Notes: a model not told the origin generated them from the letters alone. Shown: positions 52,987 through 61,589, counted from the first letter of the stretch. The stretch: 64,000 nucleotides of DNA from Mesorhizobium atlanticum (GCF_003289965.1 NZ_QMBQ01000010.1:181093-245092); one strand, 5' to 3'. A program made the numbers and translations.

Positions 52987-53922
52987 TTAACCCGCGTGTT
53001 GCAGCCAACGGCGGTCGAACACGTCGAGGATGGCGCGGAATTCGGCCGGCGGAATCTGGCCGACGTCGCCCGCGCCATCGGCTCCGAGGAATCGCCCCAG
53101 CAGCCGGTCTACGGCTTCGGGATGCTCGATGGCGATGCCGAGCGCCGCCAGATCGGTGGCGATCGACCCCTGCGGCAACAGATATCCGCCCCATTCGGGG
53201 GCGCCCGGCACCGGATCGCGCAGGCGCACCATGATGATCCTGGTGAACGAGGGCTGCGCCTCGGGGCCAATGATGGCCGTACCGCACATATAGCCGCCCA
53301 GCACGCTGCCCGGCTGCGACTGGGGGAACAGGCTGAAGAAGAACTGGGCGTCGCCGCCGGCCTCCCTGACATGGATGTACAGGCCGCGCTTTGCCGGCGT
53401 CACCGGGCCGCCCAGCACGAGCTGGCCGGTCGGCAACGCCTCCCGGTAACGGGCGGTGAGGCCGTGCACGCCCGGCCCGCCCTCGATCGACAGGCTGCCC
53501 TTGATGAGCTGGCCGCGATAATAGGGCGACCATGCGCGCGAATAGCAGGCATAGGTCCCGATAAGCGCGATGCTGTGGGCGCGGTCGTCATGCGCGGAGG
53601 CTGCCTCGAACTGCTGCGCGGCGTGCCGTTCGAGCGCGACCCGGTCGACGCCGTGACGGGCGCAGATGGCGGCGGTGAAGCTCGGCAGATCGCTTTCGGC
53701 GATCCACGCGCCGGGCTGCTCCAGCCGCAGCAGCTTTGCCCAGTCTTCGTAGACGCTGAGCTCGCGCGGATGAGCCCGGCCCTGCAGCCACTTGTCGGCA
53801 CGGCCGAGATCGAATGTCGTCCTGGCGTTGACGGCACGGAACGCCGCCGCGAGATCCTTGCGCGTGACGGTGCCGAGCAGGGCCGATGTCAGCCTCAGCT
53901 TCTGCGCGATATGTTGTGCCAT
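52987..53922 (-). CDS. unknown protein with HTH-like N-terminus
   Basis: Predicted 311 residues. The first 85 residues (QKLRLTSALLGTVTRKDLAA, then DLGRADKWLQGRAHPRELSV and YEDWAKLLRLEQPGAWI) look like a helical, Cro/XRE-style DNA-binding module. The remainder is a beta-rich domain with an aromatic core (YSRAWSPYYRGQLIKGSLSI, RGLYIHVREAGGDAQFFFSL). No transmembrane helix is present. It is on the same strand and 178 bp upstream of the RiPP-like gene, so it may be transcribed with or regulate it. Family not recognised. Confidence 0.65.
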   Translation of the reverse strand: MAQHIAQKLRLTSALLGTVTRKDLAAAFRAVNARTTFDLGRADKWLQGRAHPRELSVYEDWAKLLRLEQPGAWIAESDLPSFTAAICARHGVDRVALERHAAQQFEAASAHDDRAHSIALIGTYACYSRAWSPYYRGQLIKGSLSIEGGPGVHGLTARYREALPTGQLVLGGPVTPAKRGLYIHVREAGGDAQFFFSLFPQSQPGSVLGGYMCGTAIIGPEAQPSFTRIIMVRLRDPVPGAPEWGGYLLPQGSIATDLAALGIAIEHPEAVDRLLGRFLGADGAGDVGQIPPAEFRAILDVFDRRWLQHAG

Positions 53923-54330
53923 CGAACCGCCCCTCGGACCCCGTGCCCTTCCGAGAAATCATGCCCGGCCATTGCCGGCCGCGGCTGCCCGACGGCACGG
54001 CGTCGACTTGTGATGATACGCATGCTCGCCACGCGACGCGCCGGACTTTCGTCCTGCGCCCGATGTCCGGCGCTGCCACCTTCCACAGGCCCAGGCCGTG
54101 GAAATTCCGGAGAATTCCACGCCCTTCCACATGGCCGGCCTTTGCCCTTGTGCAGCCGGCGCTAAGCTCTTTTCGGGCAAGGGCGGACCATCATGAAAAA
54201 TGCGCTGAATGCGGGGCTCGAGCACGTCATCCCCTTCCTTCGTGGAGGTCGACGGCAAGCAGGTCGCGCTGCTCGACGCATCGGGCTTCAAGCAATGAGG
54301 AGGCCGCAGAACCAGGAAAGGAAACCTGCC
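53923..54330. other. 408-bp gap, no gene recognised
   Basis: No supported gene. A short in-frame fragment ending VEVDGKQVALLDASGFKQ (54209-54298) reads like the C-terminus of a periplasmic protein and may be a relic. The promoter of the gene at 54331 should lie here. Confidence 0.4.
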
Positions 54331-54564
54331 ATGAAGATCGTCCTATCCGCGCTATCGGCGCTTCTCCTCTCGGTCGCGCTGACGCAAGGCGCCGGGGCCA
54401 AGACGAAAATCCTGGTGACCGAAGACAAGGCCGCCACAACGGGCAAGCATCGGCCGCCGCTCGATCAGACGGCAACCGGCGGCATCGTGCCTTTGGCGGG
54501 CCAGACGCCGAAGACCGGGGATCCGGGCCAGGCCTATCCGCAGCCGCTGGACCTGCATTTCTGA
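54331..54564 (+). CDS. small secreted protein, unknown function
   Basis: Predicted 77 residues. Signal peptide MKIVLSALSALLLSVALTQG ending AGA, mature part rich in Thr/Pro/Gly (GKHRPPLDQTATGGIVPLAG). AAGGAAACC precedes the ATG. The stop TGA coincides with the edge of a family B repeat. No family recognised. Confidence 0.6.
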   Translation: MKIVLSALSALLLSVALTQGAGAKTKILVTEDKAATTGKHRPPLDQTATGGIVPLAGQTPKTGDPGQAYPQPLDLHF

Positions 54565-54645
54565 AGCGCGTCGCGATCCTTCGGATTCGCTCCATGCGCT
54601 TTATCCCGAAACCGGTTCCCGCTTTCGGGAGACATGCTTTAGGAC
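54562..54645 (-). repeat. family B repeat, reverse copy
   Basis: Complement of the element at 12750: GAAGCGCGTCGCGATCCTTC, CCATGCGC, then CCCGAAACCGGTTCCCGC and GGGAGACATGCTTTAGG. Its first bases supply the TGA stop of the small secreted protein. The rest of the gap to 54884 shows no gene. Confidence 0.85.
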
Positions 54646-54884
54646 GACTGCAGGAAAGCAGCGGGCGAACGACCCAGCCGACAGCCACCCGGCCAGCCTG
54701 AGGGCTGGGGGGCTTAGCGCCGCTGGCAAGGCGGCGCCTGCCCGCGCGCGGATCTCAGGGGCTGCGGTCCGCGCGGGCCAAGCGCGCGCCCTTCTTCTCC
54801 AAGTCGTTCTTGACGAATGGACCGCGAGCCGGAAAGCTCGGCCTCGGCGCCGCGATGGCGCAGTGCGACGAGGGAGGCCATGCC

Positions 54885-55373
54885 ATGCCGGGCGCCGACG
54901 AAAAGCTTGCCGCGCTCGGCATCGTGCTGCCGCCACCCTTGAAACTTCCGCCGGGCATGGTGCTGCCCTTTCCCTGGGTGAATGTGCGCGGCGACCGCGC
55001 CTATATTTCCGGCCATGGGCCGCAGGAGCCGGACGGCTCGCTTGCCGGCCCGTTCGGCGCGGTCGGCGAGAGCGTGTCGCTGGACGAGGCGCGGGCATCG
55101 GCGCGCAAGGTCGGGCTGTCGATGCTCGGCAGCCTGAAGCGCGAGTTCGGCAGCCTCGACCGGATCACCGGCTGGTGCCGCGTGCACGGCATGGTCAATT
55201 CGGCCTTGCGCTTCACCGAGACGCCGGCGGTGATGAACGGCTTTTCCGACCTCATCCTCGAGGTTTTCGGCCCGGAGATCGGCCGCCACGCCCGCACGGC
55301 GATCGGCGTCGCCGCCCTGCCCCTGAATTTCCCGGTCGAGATCGAGGCCGAGGTGGTGATTGAGAGCTCCTGA
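54885..55373 (+). CDS. RidA (YjgF) family protein
   Basis: Predicted 162 residues. Family features: VNVRGDRAYISGHGPQEPDG, VGLSMLGSLKREFGSLDRIT and LILEVFGPEIGRHARTAIGV, with the Arg of ARTAIGVAALP matching the RidA active-site Arg. It is longer than RidA proper (about 130) and resembles the YjgF-like group that starts with an ADEKLAALG helix. Classical RidA deaminates enamine/imine intermediates. ATG at 54885 follows GGGAGG. Confidence 0.85.
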   Translation: MPGADEKLAALGIVLPPPLKLPPGMVLPFPWVNVRGDRAYISGHGPQEPDGSLAGPFGAVGESVSLDEARASARKVGLSMLGSLKREFGSLDRITGWCRVHGMVNSALRFTETPAVMNGFSDLILEVFGPEIGRHARTAIGVAALPLNFPVEIEAEVVIESS

Positions 55374-55516
55374 CGTCCCCATTGCCGGCGCCGTCACGGG
55401 CGATTGCCCTGCCTCGAGGCGGAGAGCAGTCGATCCGGCACCGGGCGGCTTGACCAGGTCATGGCCGGCGCGATAGGCGAGCGCACGCCACTCAATCGAG
55501 GAAAGACTGACCCGCC

Positions 55517-55738
55517 ATGACAGACGCCATCGTGAAAGACAGCAAAGGCACGCCGCTGAAGGATGGCGACTCCGTGACGCTGATCAAGGACCTCAAGGTC
55601 AAGGGCACATCCGAGACGATCAAGCGCGGCACGCTGGTGAAGAACATCCGCCTCACCGGCAATCCCGGCGAGATCGAATGCAACACCAAGCAGGTGAAGG
55701 GCCTGGTGCTGAAGACGGAGTTCCTGAAGAAGGCGTGA
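55517..55738 (+). CDS. PhnA/YjdM-like protein, C-terminal domain only
   Basis: Predicted 73 residues: AIVKDSKGTPLKDGDSVTLI, KDLKVKGTSETIKRGTLVKN, then GNPGEIECNTKQVKGLVLKT. This is the PhnA domain, but the N-terminal zinc ribbon of full-length PhnA/YjdM (about 110 residues) is missing. Despite the historic name, alkylphosphonate use is not proven for the family. AGGAAAG precedes the ATG. Confidence 0.85.
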   Translation: MTDAIVKDSKGTPLKDGDSVTLIKDLKVKGTSETIKRGTLVKNIRLTGNPGEIECNTKQVKGLVLKTEFLKKA

Positions 55739-55862
55739 TTGCGGGGGGCCAATCTCCCCTTATGTTGCACTGCGTTAGATTTGTTGCATTGCGATATCGG
55801 CGCATAGGGCCGAGGCTTTGCCGCAGGCGGGATACGAACGAGCATTCACGAGGTTCGTATTC

Positions 55863-57953
55863 GTGTCAGCATCGGCGCAGGATTTCCGACCCGATATCGA
55901 AGGGCTGCGAGCGGTGGCCGTGGCTGGCGTCGTCGCCTACCATTTCGGCCTCAAGGCGCTGCCGGGCGGCTTTGTCGGGGTCGACATCTTCTTCGTCATC
56001 TCGGGCTATCTGATCACCAGGCATCTGGTCGCCGAGATATCCGAAACAGGCCGGCTCGACCTCTTGCGCTTCTATGCCCGGCGCGCGCGGCGCCTGTTGC
56101 CGGCAGCATTGTTCGTCATCGCCGCGACGCTTGCCGCCGGCGCGCTCATCCTGTCGCCGGAGGAGCAGGCGCTCTATTCCAAGGGCGCGATGTTCGCCTC
56201 GGCCTATATGATCAATCTTTGGCTGATCCGCTGGTCGTTCGACTATTTCGCCAATGACGCCACATCGAACCCGTTCATCCATTACTGGTCGCTGTCGGTC
56301 GAGGAGCAGTTCTATCTCGCCTGGCCGGCGCTCCTGATGCTGGCCGCCCGGCTGGAGCGGTTCGCCGTTTCAAGGAAGCGACGAACCGCTCCAGCCTTTC
56401 GCTTTGACGCAATTCCGGACGGAAAACCGCTTCACACTTTTCCTGGAATTGCTCTGAAGCCCGGCAAGCGCGCCATCATCGTTGCCATCGGCGTCGTCGG
56501 CCTCGTCTCCTTCATCCTCTGCGCCTGGCTGACGAGCGTTTCGCAGCCATGGGCGTTCTACTTCTCGCCGCTGCGCGCATGGGAATTTGCCGCTGGCGGC
56601 CTCACATCGATGGCGCCGGCGCGGCTGTTGCAGACGCGTCCGCTGCTGGGGCGGGCGTTGAGCCTGACCGGCCTCACGATGATCGGGACCGCTTATCTCA
56701 CCTTCAGCGAGGACGCTCCCTTCCCCGGCTTTCTGGCGCTTCTGCCTGTCGCCGGCACGGTCCTTCTGCTCAAGGCGGGAGCGGCCGGCGCCAGGGACGG
56801 CTATTCACCCAATTCCGGACGGAATTGGGTGAATGCCGCCCTGGCGCTGCCACCCTTGCAATGGACCGGCAGGCTCTCCTATTCGATCTATCTCTGGCAC
56901 TGGCCGGTCATCGTCTATGCCGGCATGCTGGCGCCGGAGCTGACGCCCATCGAGCGGCTCTGCTGCCTGGCGCTGACGCTGGCGCTGTCCGCCCTCACCT
57001 ACCACCTCATCGAGAACCCGATCCGTCGCAACGGCTGGCTGACGGCCAATGCGGCGCGGGCGCTGGTGCCGGCCCTCCTCCTGACCGGCACCGGCGTCGC
57101 AGCCGCCTATGGCAATGCCAGGCTTGCCGTGCGCGACCTCGATCCGCAGCAACGCATCATCGCCGCGAGCGCGGCCGAGCCTTCCACCGCCCGCGCCAGG
57201 GCGGGCTGCGTGCAGGACTATGAAACAGTAACGCCGGCCCCTTGCGTGTTCGGCGACGGGCGGCGCGTCATCGCTCTCTTCGGCGACTCCCACGCCGACC
57301 ACTGGTCGACGCCGCTGATCGAGGCGGGCCGGAAGAACGGCTACCGGGTGGTGACGTGGCTGAAGAACTCCTGCCGCGCCTCGCGCATCAGCGTGTGGTC
57401 GGCCGAGCTCAAGCGCCCCTATGCCGAATGCGACCGCTGGCGCGAGCAGGCGATCGCCGGGATCATCGAAGCGAGGCCGGCGCTGGTGGTCATCTCCGAG
57501 TTGGCGCTGGCCAGCGGGCGCAAGATGGCGGGCCGGGGCGGCGACACGGCAAGGCAGGATGCGGAATGGCGGGCGGGCCTGCGCTCCACCCTCACCAGCC
57601 TGAGCAAGGCCGGCCTCAAGGTCGCCTTCATCCGCGACGTGCCGTTCAACAACGCCAACGTCGACACCTGCGTGGCGCGGGCGCTGTGGCGGGACGAAGC
57701 GCCCTCGCGCTGTGACCAGACGCGCGCCTACGCCGCCAACGACGCGATGGCGGCGGTGGAGCGCGACATCGTCGACAGCATCCCCAACGCTGCTTACGTC
57801 GACCTCACCGACCGCTTCTGCAACGCCACCGTTTGCCACGCCTTCATCGACGGCAAGCTCGCCTTCCGCGACCAGCACCATATGGCCACGCCCTTCGCGG
57901 AATCGCTGGAGCCGGAGGTGGAAAAAAGGGTGATTTCGAAGGTGGGAAGGTAG
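55863..57953 (+). CDS. OatA-type acyltransferase with SGNH domain, carrying in-frame repeat insertions
   Basis: Predicted 696 residues. The acyltransferase-3 domain (about 5-370) has FRPDIEGLRAVAVAGVVAYH, GFVGVDIFFVISGYLI and HYWSLSVEEQFYLAWP. The C-terminal SGNH domain has IALFGDSHADHW (nucleophile Ser) and DQHHMATPF. It probably transfers acyl groups (e.g. acetyl) to cell-surface glycans. GTG at 55863 is preferred (GAGG upstream). Residues about 163-198 are encoded by a complete family A repeat and residues about 314-324 by a perfect palindrome, both in frame and both in loops between predicted helices. The reading frame stays intact. Confidence 0.88.
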   Translation: MSASAQDFRPDIEGLRAVAVAGVVAYHFGLKALPGGFVGVDIFFVISGYLITRHLVAEISETGRLDLLRFYARRARRLLPAALFVIAATLAAGALILSPEEQALYSKGAMFASAYMINLWLIRWSFDYFANDATSNPFIHYWSLSVEEQFYLAWPALLMLAARLERFAVSRKRRTAPAFRFDAIPDGKPLHTFPGIALKPGKRAIIVAIGVVGLVSFILCAWLTSVSQPWAFYFSPLRAWEFAAGGLTSMAPARLLQTRPLLGRALSLTGLTMIGTAYLTFSEDAPFPGFLALLPVAGTVLLLKAGAAGARDGYSPNSGRNWVNAALALPPLQWTGRLSYSIYLWHWPVIVYAGMLAPELTPIERLCCLALTLALSALTYHLIENPIRRNGWLTANAARALVPALLLTGTGVAAAYGNARLAVRDLDPQQRIIAASAAEPSTARARAGCVQDYETVTPAPCVFGDGRRVIALFGDSHADHWSTPLIEAGRKNGYRVVTWLKNSCRASRISVWSAELKRPYAECDRWREQAIAGIIEARPALVVISELALASGRKMAGRGGDTARQDAEWRAGLRSTLTSLSKAGLKVAFIRDVPFNNANVDTCVARALWRDEAPSRCDQTRAYAANDAMAAVERDIVDSIPNAAYVDLTDRFCNATVCHAFIDGKLAFRDQHHMATPFAESLEPEVEKRVISKVGR
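56351..56456 (+). repeat. family A repeat, full unit, inside a coding sequence
   Basis: The two-hairpin unit matches the intergenic copy at 18172 (in reverse). Its first hairpin GGCTGGAGCGGTTCG/CGAACCGCTCCAGCC has perfect 15-bp arms; the second part is TTTGACGCAATTCCGGACGG and onward to GGAATTGCTC. It is translated in the acyltransferase frame without a stop. Confidence 0.88.
56803..56834. repeat. perfect palindrome inside the acyltransferase gene
   Basis: Arms ATTCACCCAATTCCG and CGGAATTGGGTGAAT (15 bp each) with a two-base spacer. The AATTCCGGACGGAA core is shared with family A. It encodes SPNSGRNWVN in frame. Confidence 0.85.
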
Positions 57954-58279
57954 GGCAACGACACCCATGGCGGCGGCCTGGCGCATGGATTGTCCAATGT
58001 AGCGCTGGTCGACCCCCGCTCCATCTCGGCTTCGCCGAGCCACCTCTCCCCCGATCGACTGGGTAGAGGAAAGGCACCAGGCCTTTTGCCGTCAACGCTC
58101 GTCCAGCAAGGCTCCCTTCCTTTCCCTCCGGAGGGGGGAAAGGTGGCGCTGCGAAGCAGCGACGGATTGGGGGAACCACGCGGCAATCAAGCTTCAGGTC
58201 GATCAGTTACGCCAGCCGCGGAAGATGTGCGCATAGGGTAGACGCAAGAGGGGAGATCAGCAGCTTCGGCGCCGTCCCC
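57954..58279. other. 326-bp gap with palindrome, no gene
   Basis: No gene recognised. The palindrome CCTTTCCCTCC/GGAGGGGGGAAAGG near 58119-58143 resembles the family C elements. The gap separates convergent genes. Confidence 0.5.
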
Positions 58280-58633
58280 CTACCCCACCACAACCACAAA
58301 ATGCTTGGTCACCGGCTCGAGGATCTTCCACGTGCCCTTGAAATCCGCCTCGACCACGAAGGCGTCGCCGGGGCCGACTTCGACCGGCTGGCCGCCGTCG
58401 GGCGTGATGATGATGCGGCCGGCGATCATGTGGACGAATTCATAGTCGGTATAGGTGGCATGATAGGTGCCGGGCGAAGCGCGCCAGGTGCCGGACATCA
58501 CCTTGCCGTCCTCGGTGGTGTGCTGCACGGCGGTCTGCATGGTCGGCCTGCCCTCGACGACGATCCAGCCCGGCAGGTCGCCGGCTTCTGCATGCTCGAT
58601 GGCGCCGAATTTGAGAATGGTGGGTCTGGTCAT
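58280..58633 (-). CDS. cupin domain protein
   Basis: Predicted 117 residues. Small beta-barrel with GTYHATYTDYEFVHMIAGRI and ITPDGGQPVEVGPGDAFVVE, the two cupin motifs (His/Glu type metal ligands are only partly kept: YEFVHMI). It resembles the DUF861/EutQ-like cupin_3 group, with the C-terminal WKILEPVTKHFVVV. AGGAG precedes the ATG. Function unknown. Confidence 0.82.
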   Translation of the reverse strand: MTRPTILKFGAIEHAEAGDLPGWIVVEGRPTMQTAVQHTTEDGKVMSGTWRASPGTYHATYTDYEFVHMIAGRIIITPDGGQPVEVGPGDAFVVEADFKGTWKILEPVTKHFVVVVG

Positions 58634-58854
58634 CGAATGCTCCTGGTTTCGCCGGAATTGGCTGGCGACGGCATAGCCGATGACGGCATGCGTTGCACGC
58701 AGCGTTGCGACAACGGCAGACGAGGTGGCGACGGTTTTGATGCGGCGATCAGCTGTAGCACATTAGCAACACGTAACGGACGTTCCGCAGGGCTTTCGGC
58801 ATTAAGCATCGCTGTCCCGTTTCGGGACTGGCATCCGTCTTGCTATGAAGAGAT

Positions 58855-58955
58855 TGCCGGTGTCCTCCCGCCGGTCCTGATCGGGGGATCAGGTTTAAAT
58901 CTCGCCGGGCCTGTGGGCTTGGGCATCAGGGTCAGACCCGGCGAGTTTTTCTTTT
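58855..58955 (+). ncRNA. candidate small RNA
   Basis: Between a cupin gene and an AI-2E gene, both minus strand. A possible promoter is TTTCGG, 17 bases, CTATGA (about 58825-58853). The RNA would have a C-rich single-stranded part (GTCCTCCCGCC), a perfect hairpin CCTGATC-GGGG-GATCAGG (58876-58893), a TTTAAAT linker and an intrinsic terminator. There is no reading frame. C-rich anti-Shine-Dalgarno stretches are seen in some alphaproteobacterial sRNAs; I cannot assign a family. Confidence 0.5.
58901..58955 (+). terminator. rho-independent terminator
   Basis: The stem CTCGCCGGG (58901-58909) pairs with CCCGGCGAG (58937-58945) and is followed at once by TTTTTCTTTT. It is the best terminator in the window and points to plus-strand transcription although no plus-strand gene precedes it. 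Confidence 0.75.
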
Positions 58956-58981
58956 CCACCGTTGCGCCGACTGGTCCGCCT

Positions 58982-61009
58982 TCACTCCGCCGCCTGCAGC
59001 TGCTTGCGGCGCGCCGGCTGGCGACGACGGCGGTGGGCGGGCTTCAGCGAGACTGCGGGCTTGTCGGACAGCGCGCCGGTCACCGCGCCGACCATGCCGA
59101 AGGCGACGAAGTCGGCATTGAGAGTGGCGGCCAGTTCGGCCGCCGCTTCGCCATCGCCATTGCCGACCTCCGACCAGAAGACGATGCCGACGCGGAGCTT
59201 GGCCTTGATGCGCTTCAGCCGCCGCACCATGAAGCGCGCGTGCTGGGTGGACTGGCGGTTGAGGAAGCCGATGACGACCGTGTCGGTGGTCTCCAGGTCG
59301 AGGCGGCGGACCGCCGAGGGTTCGAGGTCGGCGAAACTCGCGCGCGTCGCCTCGGCGCCCTGCACTTCCAGCACCTGCGCCAGCATGGCGGCGGCGGCGT
59401 CGTCGAGCTCGCCGCGCCCGCCGGCGCAAAGCACGGCGCGGCCGGAGCCGTCGGGCAGGTCAACCTCCTCGCCGGCCCCCTCCTCGACGGGCTTGCCGTC
59501 ACCTGCCTTCTTCTCCGGTGCCTGCTCCGGCGCCTGCTTGCCCGCCGCCTTATCGCCCGTCTCTGGTGCCTGCCCGGTCTCCTCGTCCTCGGCTTCCTGC
59601 TGGGCGCTGTCGTCGAGATTGGCGACCAGCGTCATGGCGCTGTCGGCGACCTGCCGGCGCTGCGCGTCATCCATGACGCCGCGGCCACGGTCCTGCTCGC
59701 CGAGCAGCAGCGCGGGAATCGCGACCTGGTCGTAGAACTGGAACAGGTATTTCTCCTCCAGCATCTCCTCGGCATGGTCGGTCGCCTCGTCCGGGTCGCC
59801 GGCCAGGAGCCGCTGGTAGAGCCTGGCATGCGGCTCCAGCACCGGCTCGTTGCCGAACAGGACGTCGAGGAACTCGAACTGCGGCACGTGCCGGCCGAGC
59901 ACCACCAGGCAGACGGTGAGCGGCGTCGACAGCACCAGGCCGATCGGCCCCCACAGCCAGGTCCAGAAGATCGCCGCCACGATGATGGCCAAAGGCGAGA
60001 GCCCGGTATGCGAGCCGTAGAGCCACGGCTCGATGACGTTGCCGGTGACGAGCTCCACGACGACGAAAAGCGCGGCCGTCCACAACAGCAGCGACCAGCC
60101 GGGCGCGACGGCCAAAGCCAGGAACAGCGGCAGCAGCGCGCCGATGATCGGGCCGATATAGGGCACGAAGCGCAGCGCCAGCGCCAGCAGGCCCCAAAGC
60201 AGCGCGTTGGGAATGCCGAGCACCCAGAGCCCGATGGTGATGGGCACGGCGTAGATAATGTTGACCACCAATTGCATCAGCAGATACTGGCCGACGCGCT
60301 TGCCGGCATCCTGCAGCGCCTGCGTGGTGCGATGGAGGTCGCCATAGCCGACCAGCCGGATGAAGCGGTCGCGCAGGTCCTCGCGTTCCATCAGCATGAA
60401 GATGACGACGATGACGACGAGGCCGGCGGAGCCGAGCGGACTGAGCAGCGGACCGATCAGGTTCTGCAGCACCTCGAGCGGCTTTTCATGCGAGACGACC
60501 TCGACCGGGATCGGTTCGCGCTTCGGCGCTTGGGCGGCCGAGGGCAGCTGCGGCTCCTGGCGGTCGATCTCCTGCCCGACGCGTTCGATGACGCCGCTGA
60601 GGCGCGAGATGATGCCGCCGCCGAGGCCGTTTTCCTTCAGCGCGCGGACCTTGGTCAGGATGTTGATCTGGTAGACGGGGATGTTCTGCGCGAGGTCGCT
60701 GACCTGGGTGGCAACGATGAAGGAGAACAGCGAAAGCGCCGCGAAGGCGCCGGCGACGCTGGCGATGACCGCCGCGATGCGCGGAACGCCGGCGCGCTTC
60801 AGCCAGGACACGACAGGCGCGATGGCGAAGGTCAAAAGCAGCGCGACCGCGATCGGCAGGAACACCTCGCGCCCGAAATAGAGCGCGGCGACCGTGATGA
60901 CCACGCTCGCCACCGTCGGCAGCGCCGTGCGCGGATGGCCCCTGGAAGCGGCGAGCAGGCTTGCCAGCCCCGGCTCCGACGCCCCGTTCCCGCGATTGGC
61001 CGCCACCAT
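58982..61009 (-). CDS. AI-2E family transporter with long C-terminal extension
   Basis: Predicted 675 residues. The AI-2E/PerM domain (about 30-370) has eight hydrophobic segments, with VVSWLKRAGVPRIAAVIASV, RFVPYIGPIIGALLPLFLAL and ELVTGNVIEPWLYGSHTGLS. A cytoplasmic tail of about 300 residues follows: an acidic, Ala/Glu/Pro-rich linker (about 470-530) and a Rossmann-like end domain (LETTDTVVIGFLNRQSTQHA, RVGIVFWSEVGNGDGEAAAE) with a basic tail. Plain family members are about 350-400 residues long. Substrate unknown. ATG at 61009 follows GGAGG. Confidence 0.85.
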   Translation of the reverse strand: MVAANRGNGASEPGLASLLAASRGHPRTALPTVASVVITVAALYFGREVFLPIAVALLLTFAIAPVVSWLKRAGVPRIAAVIASVAGAFAALSLFSFIVATQVSDLAQNIPVYQINILTKVRALKENGLGGGIISRLSGVIERVGQEIDRQEPQLPSAAQAPKREPIPVEVVSHEKPLEVLQNLIGPLLSPLGSAGLVVIVVIFMLMEREDLRDRFIRLVGYGDLHRTTQALQDAGKRVGQYLLMQLVVNIIYAVPITIGLWVLGIPNALLWGLLALALRFVPYIGPIIGALLPLFLALAVAPGWSLLLWTAALFVVVELVTGNVIEPWLYGSHTGLSPLAIIVAAIFWTWLWGPIGLVLSTPLTVCLVVLGRHVPQFEFLDVLFGNEPVLEPHARLYQRLLAGDPDEATDHAEEMLEEKYLFQFYDQVAIPALLLGEQDRGRGVMDDAQRRQVADSAMTLVANLDDSAQQEAEDEETGQAPETGDKAAGKQAPEQAPEKKAGDGKPVEEGAGEEVDLPDGSGRAVLCAGGRGELDDAAAAMLAQVLEVQGAEATRASFADLEPSAVRRLDLETTDTVVIGFLNRQSTQHARFMVRRLKRIKAKLRVGIVFWSEVGNGDGEAAAELAATLNADFVAFGMVGAVTGALSDKPAVSLKPAHRRRRQPARRKQLQAAE

Positions 61010-61271
61010 CGAGCCTCCATGCCGTCCGCGCGGCGATGATCCCAGATACTTCGCCGGCGTGCAACGCGCCGACGCCCGGTCGGTTGCAGTTGCCCTAATA
61101 AATATCGGGGCTCATGAGGTTGCGTGGATGAAGCGACGCGCCGGATCAGGCTCGCCTGGCGACCTGGCCACGTTGTCTTGCCCAAGGGCCGCGGCCGAGG
61201 CTTCCTGGAACATGAGCCGCGTGAAACCGTTATCTCGTCGAAGGGGCATCCTCGAAACACAGGAGGCAGCG

Positions 61272-61589
61272 ATGAAAAAGCTTCTGCTTGCTTCGATGAT
61301 CGCCATCGCCTCGGCGTTCGCGATCGCGCCGGCCAGTGCGGCCAGCGTTCAGCTCGGTATCGGCGTCGGTCCGGGCTATAGTGACGACTACTACGGTGAC
61401 TACTACCCGCACCGCTACTACCGGCACGTCTATGATGACGATTACTACACGCCCTATAGGGAGCGTTATGTGATCCGCTATCATCACCGCCATAATTGCC
61501 GCACCGAACTGGTGACCCACTGGCGTCACCACCACCGCGTGGTGGAGGAGGTGCGCGTGTGCGGTAACGGCTACTACAACAACTACTAA
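61272..61589 (+). CDS. Tyr/His-rich small secreted protein, paralogue 1
   Basis: Predicted 105 residues. Signal peptide MKKLLLASMIAIASAFAIAP ending ASA, then a Tyr/Asp/His-rich part (YYGDYYPHRYYRHVYDDDYY) and a C-terminal module with two cysteines (HNCRTELVTHW, EEVRVCG). Strong site AGGAGG before ATG at 61272. It shares signal peptide and CR...VRVCG module with the next gene. Exported; function unknown. Confidence 0.75.
   Translation: MKKLLLASMIAIASAFAIAPASAASVQLGIGVGPGYSDDYYGDYYPHRYYRHVYDDDYYTPYRERYVIRYHHRHNCRTELVTHWRHHHRVVEEVRVCGNGYYNNY

Noticed and set aside
54209..54298. 29-codon frame ending VEVDGKQVALLDASGFKQ
   Set aside because: Looks like the C-terminus of a periplasmic protein, but the start has no ribosome-binding site and there is no upstream part. 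Possibly a relic; too little to annotate.
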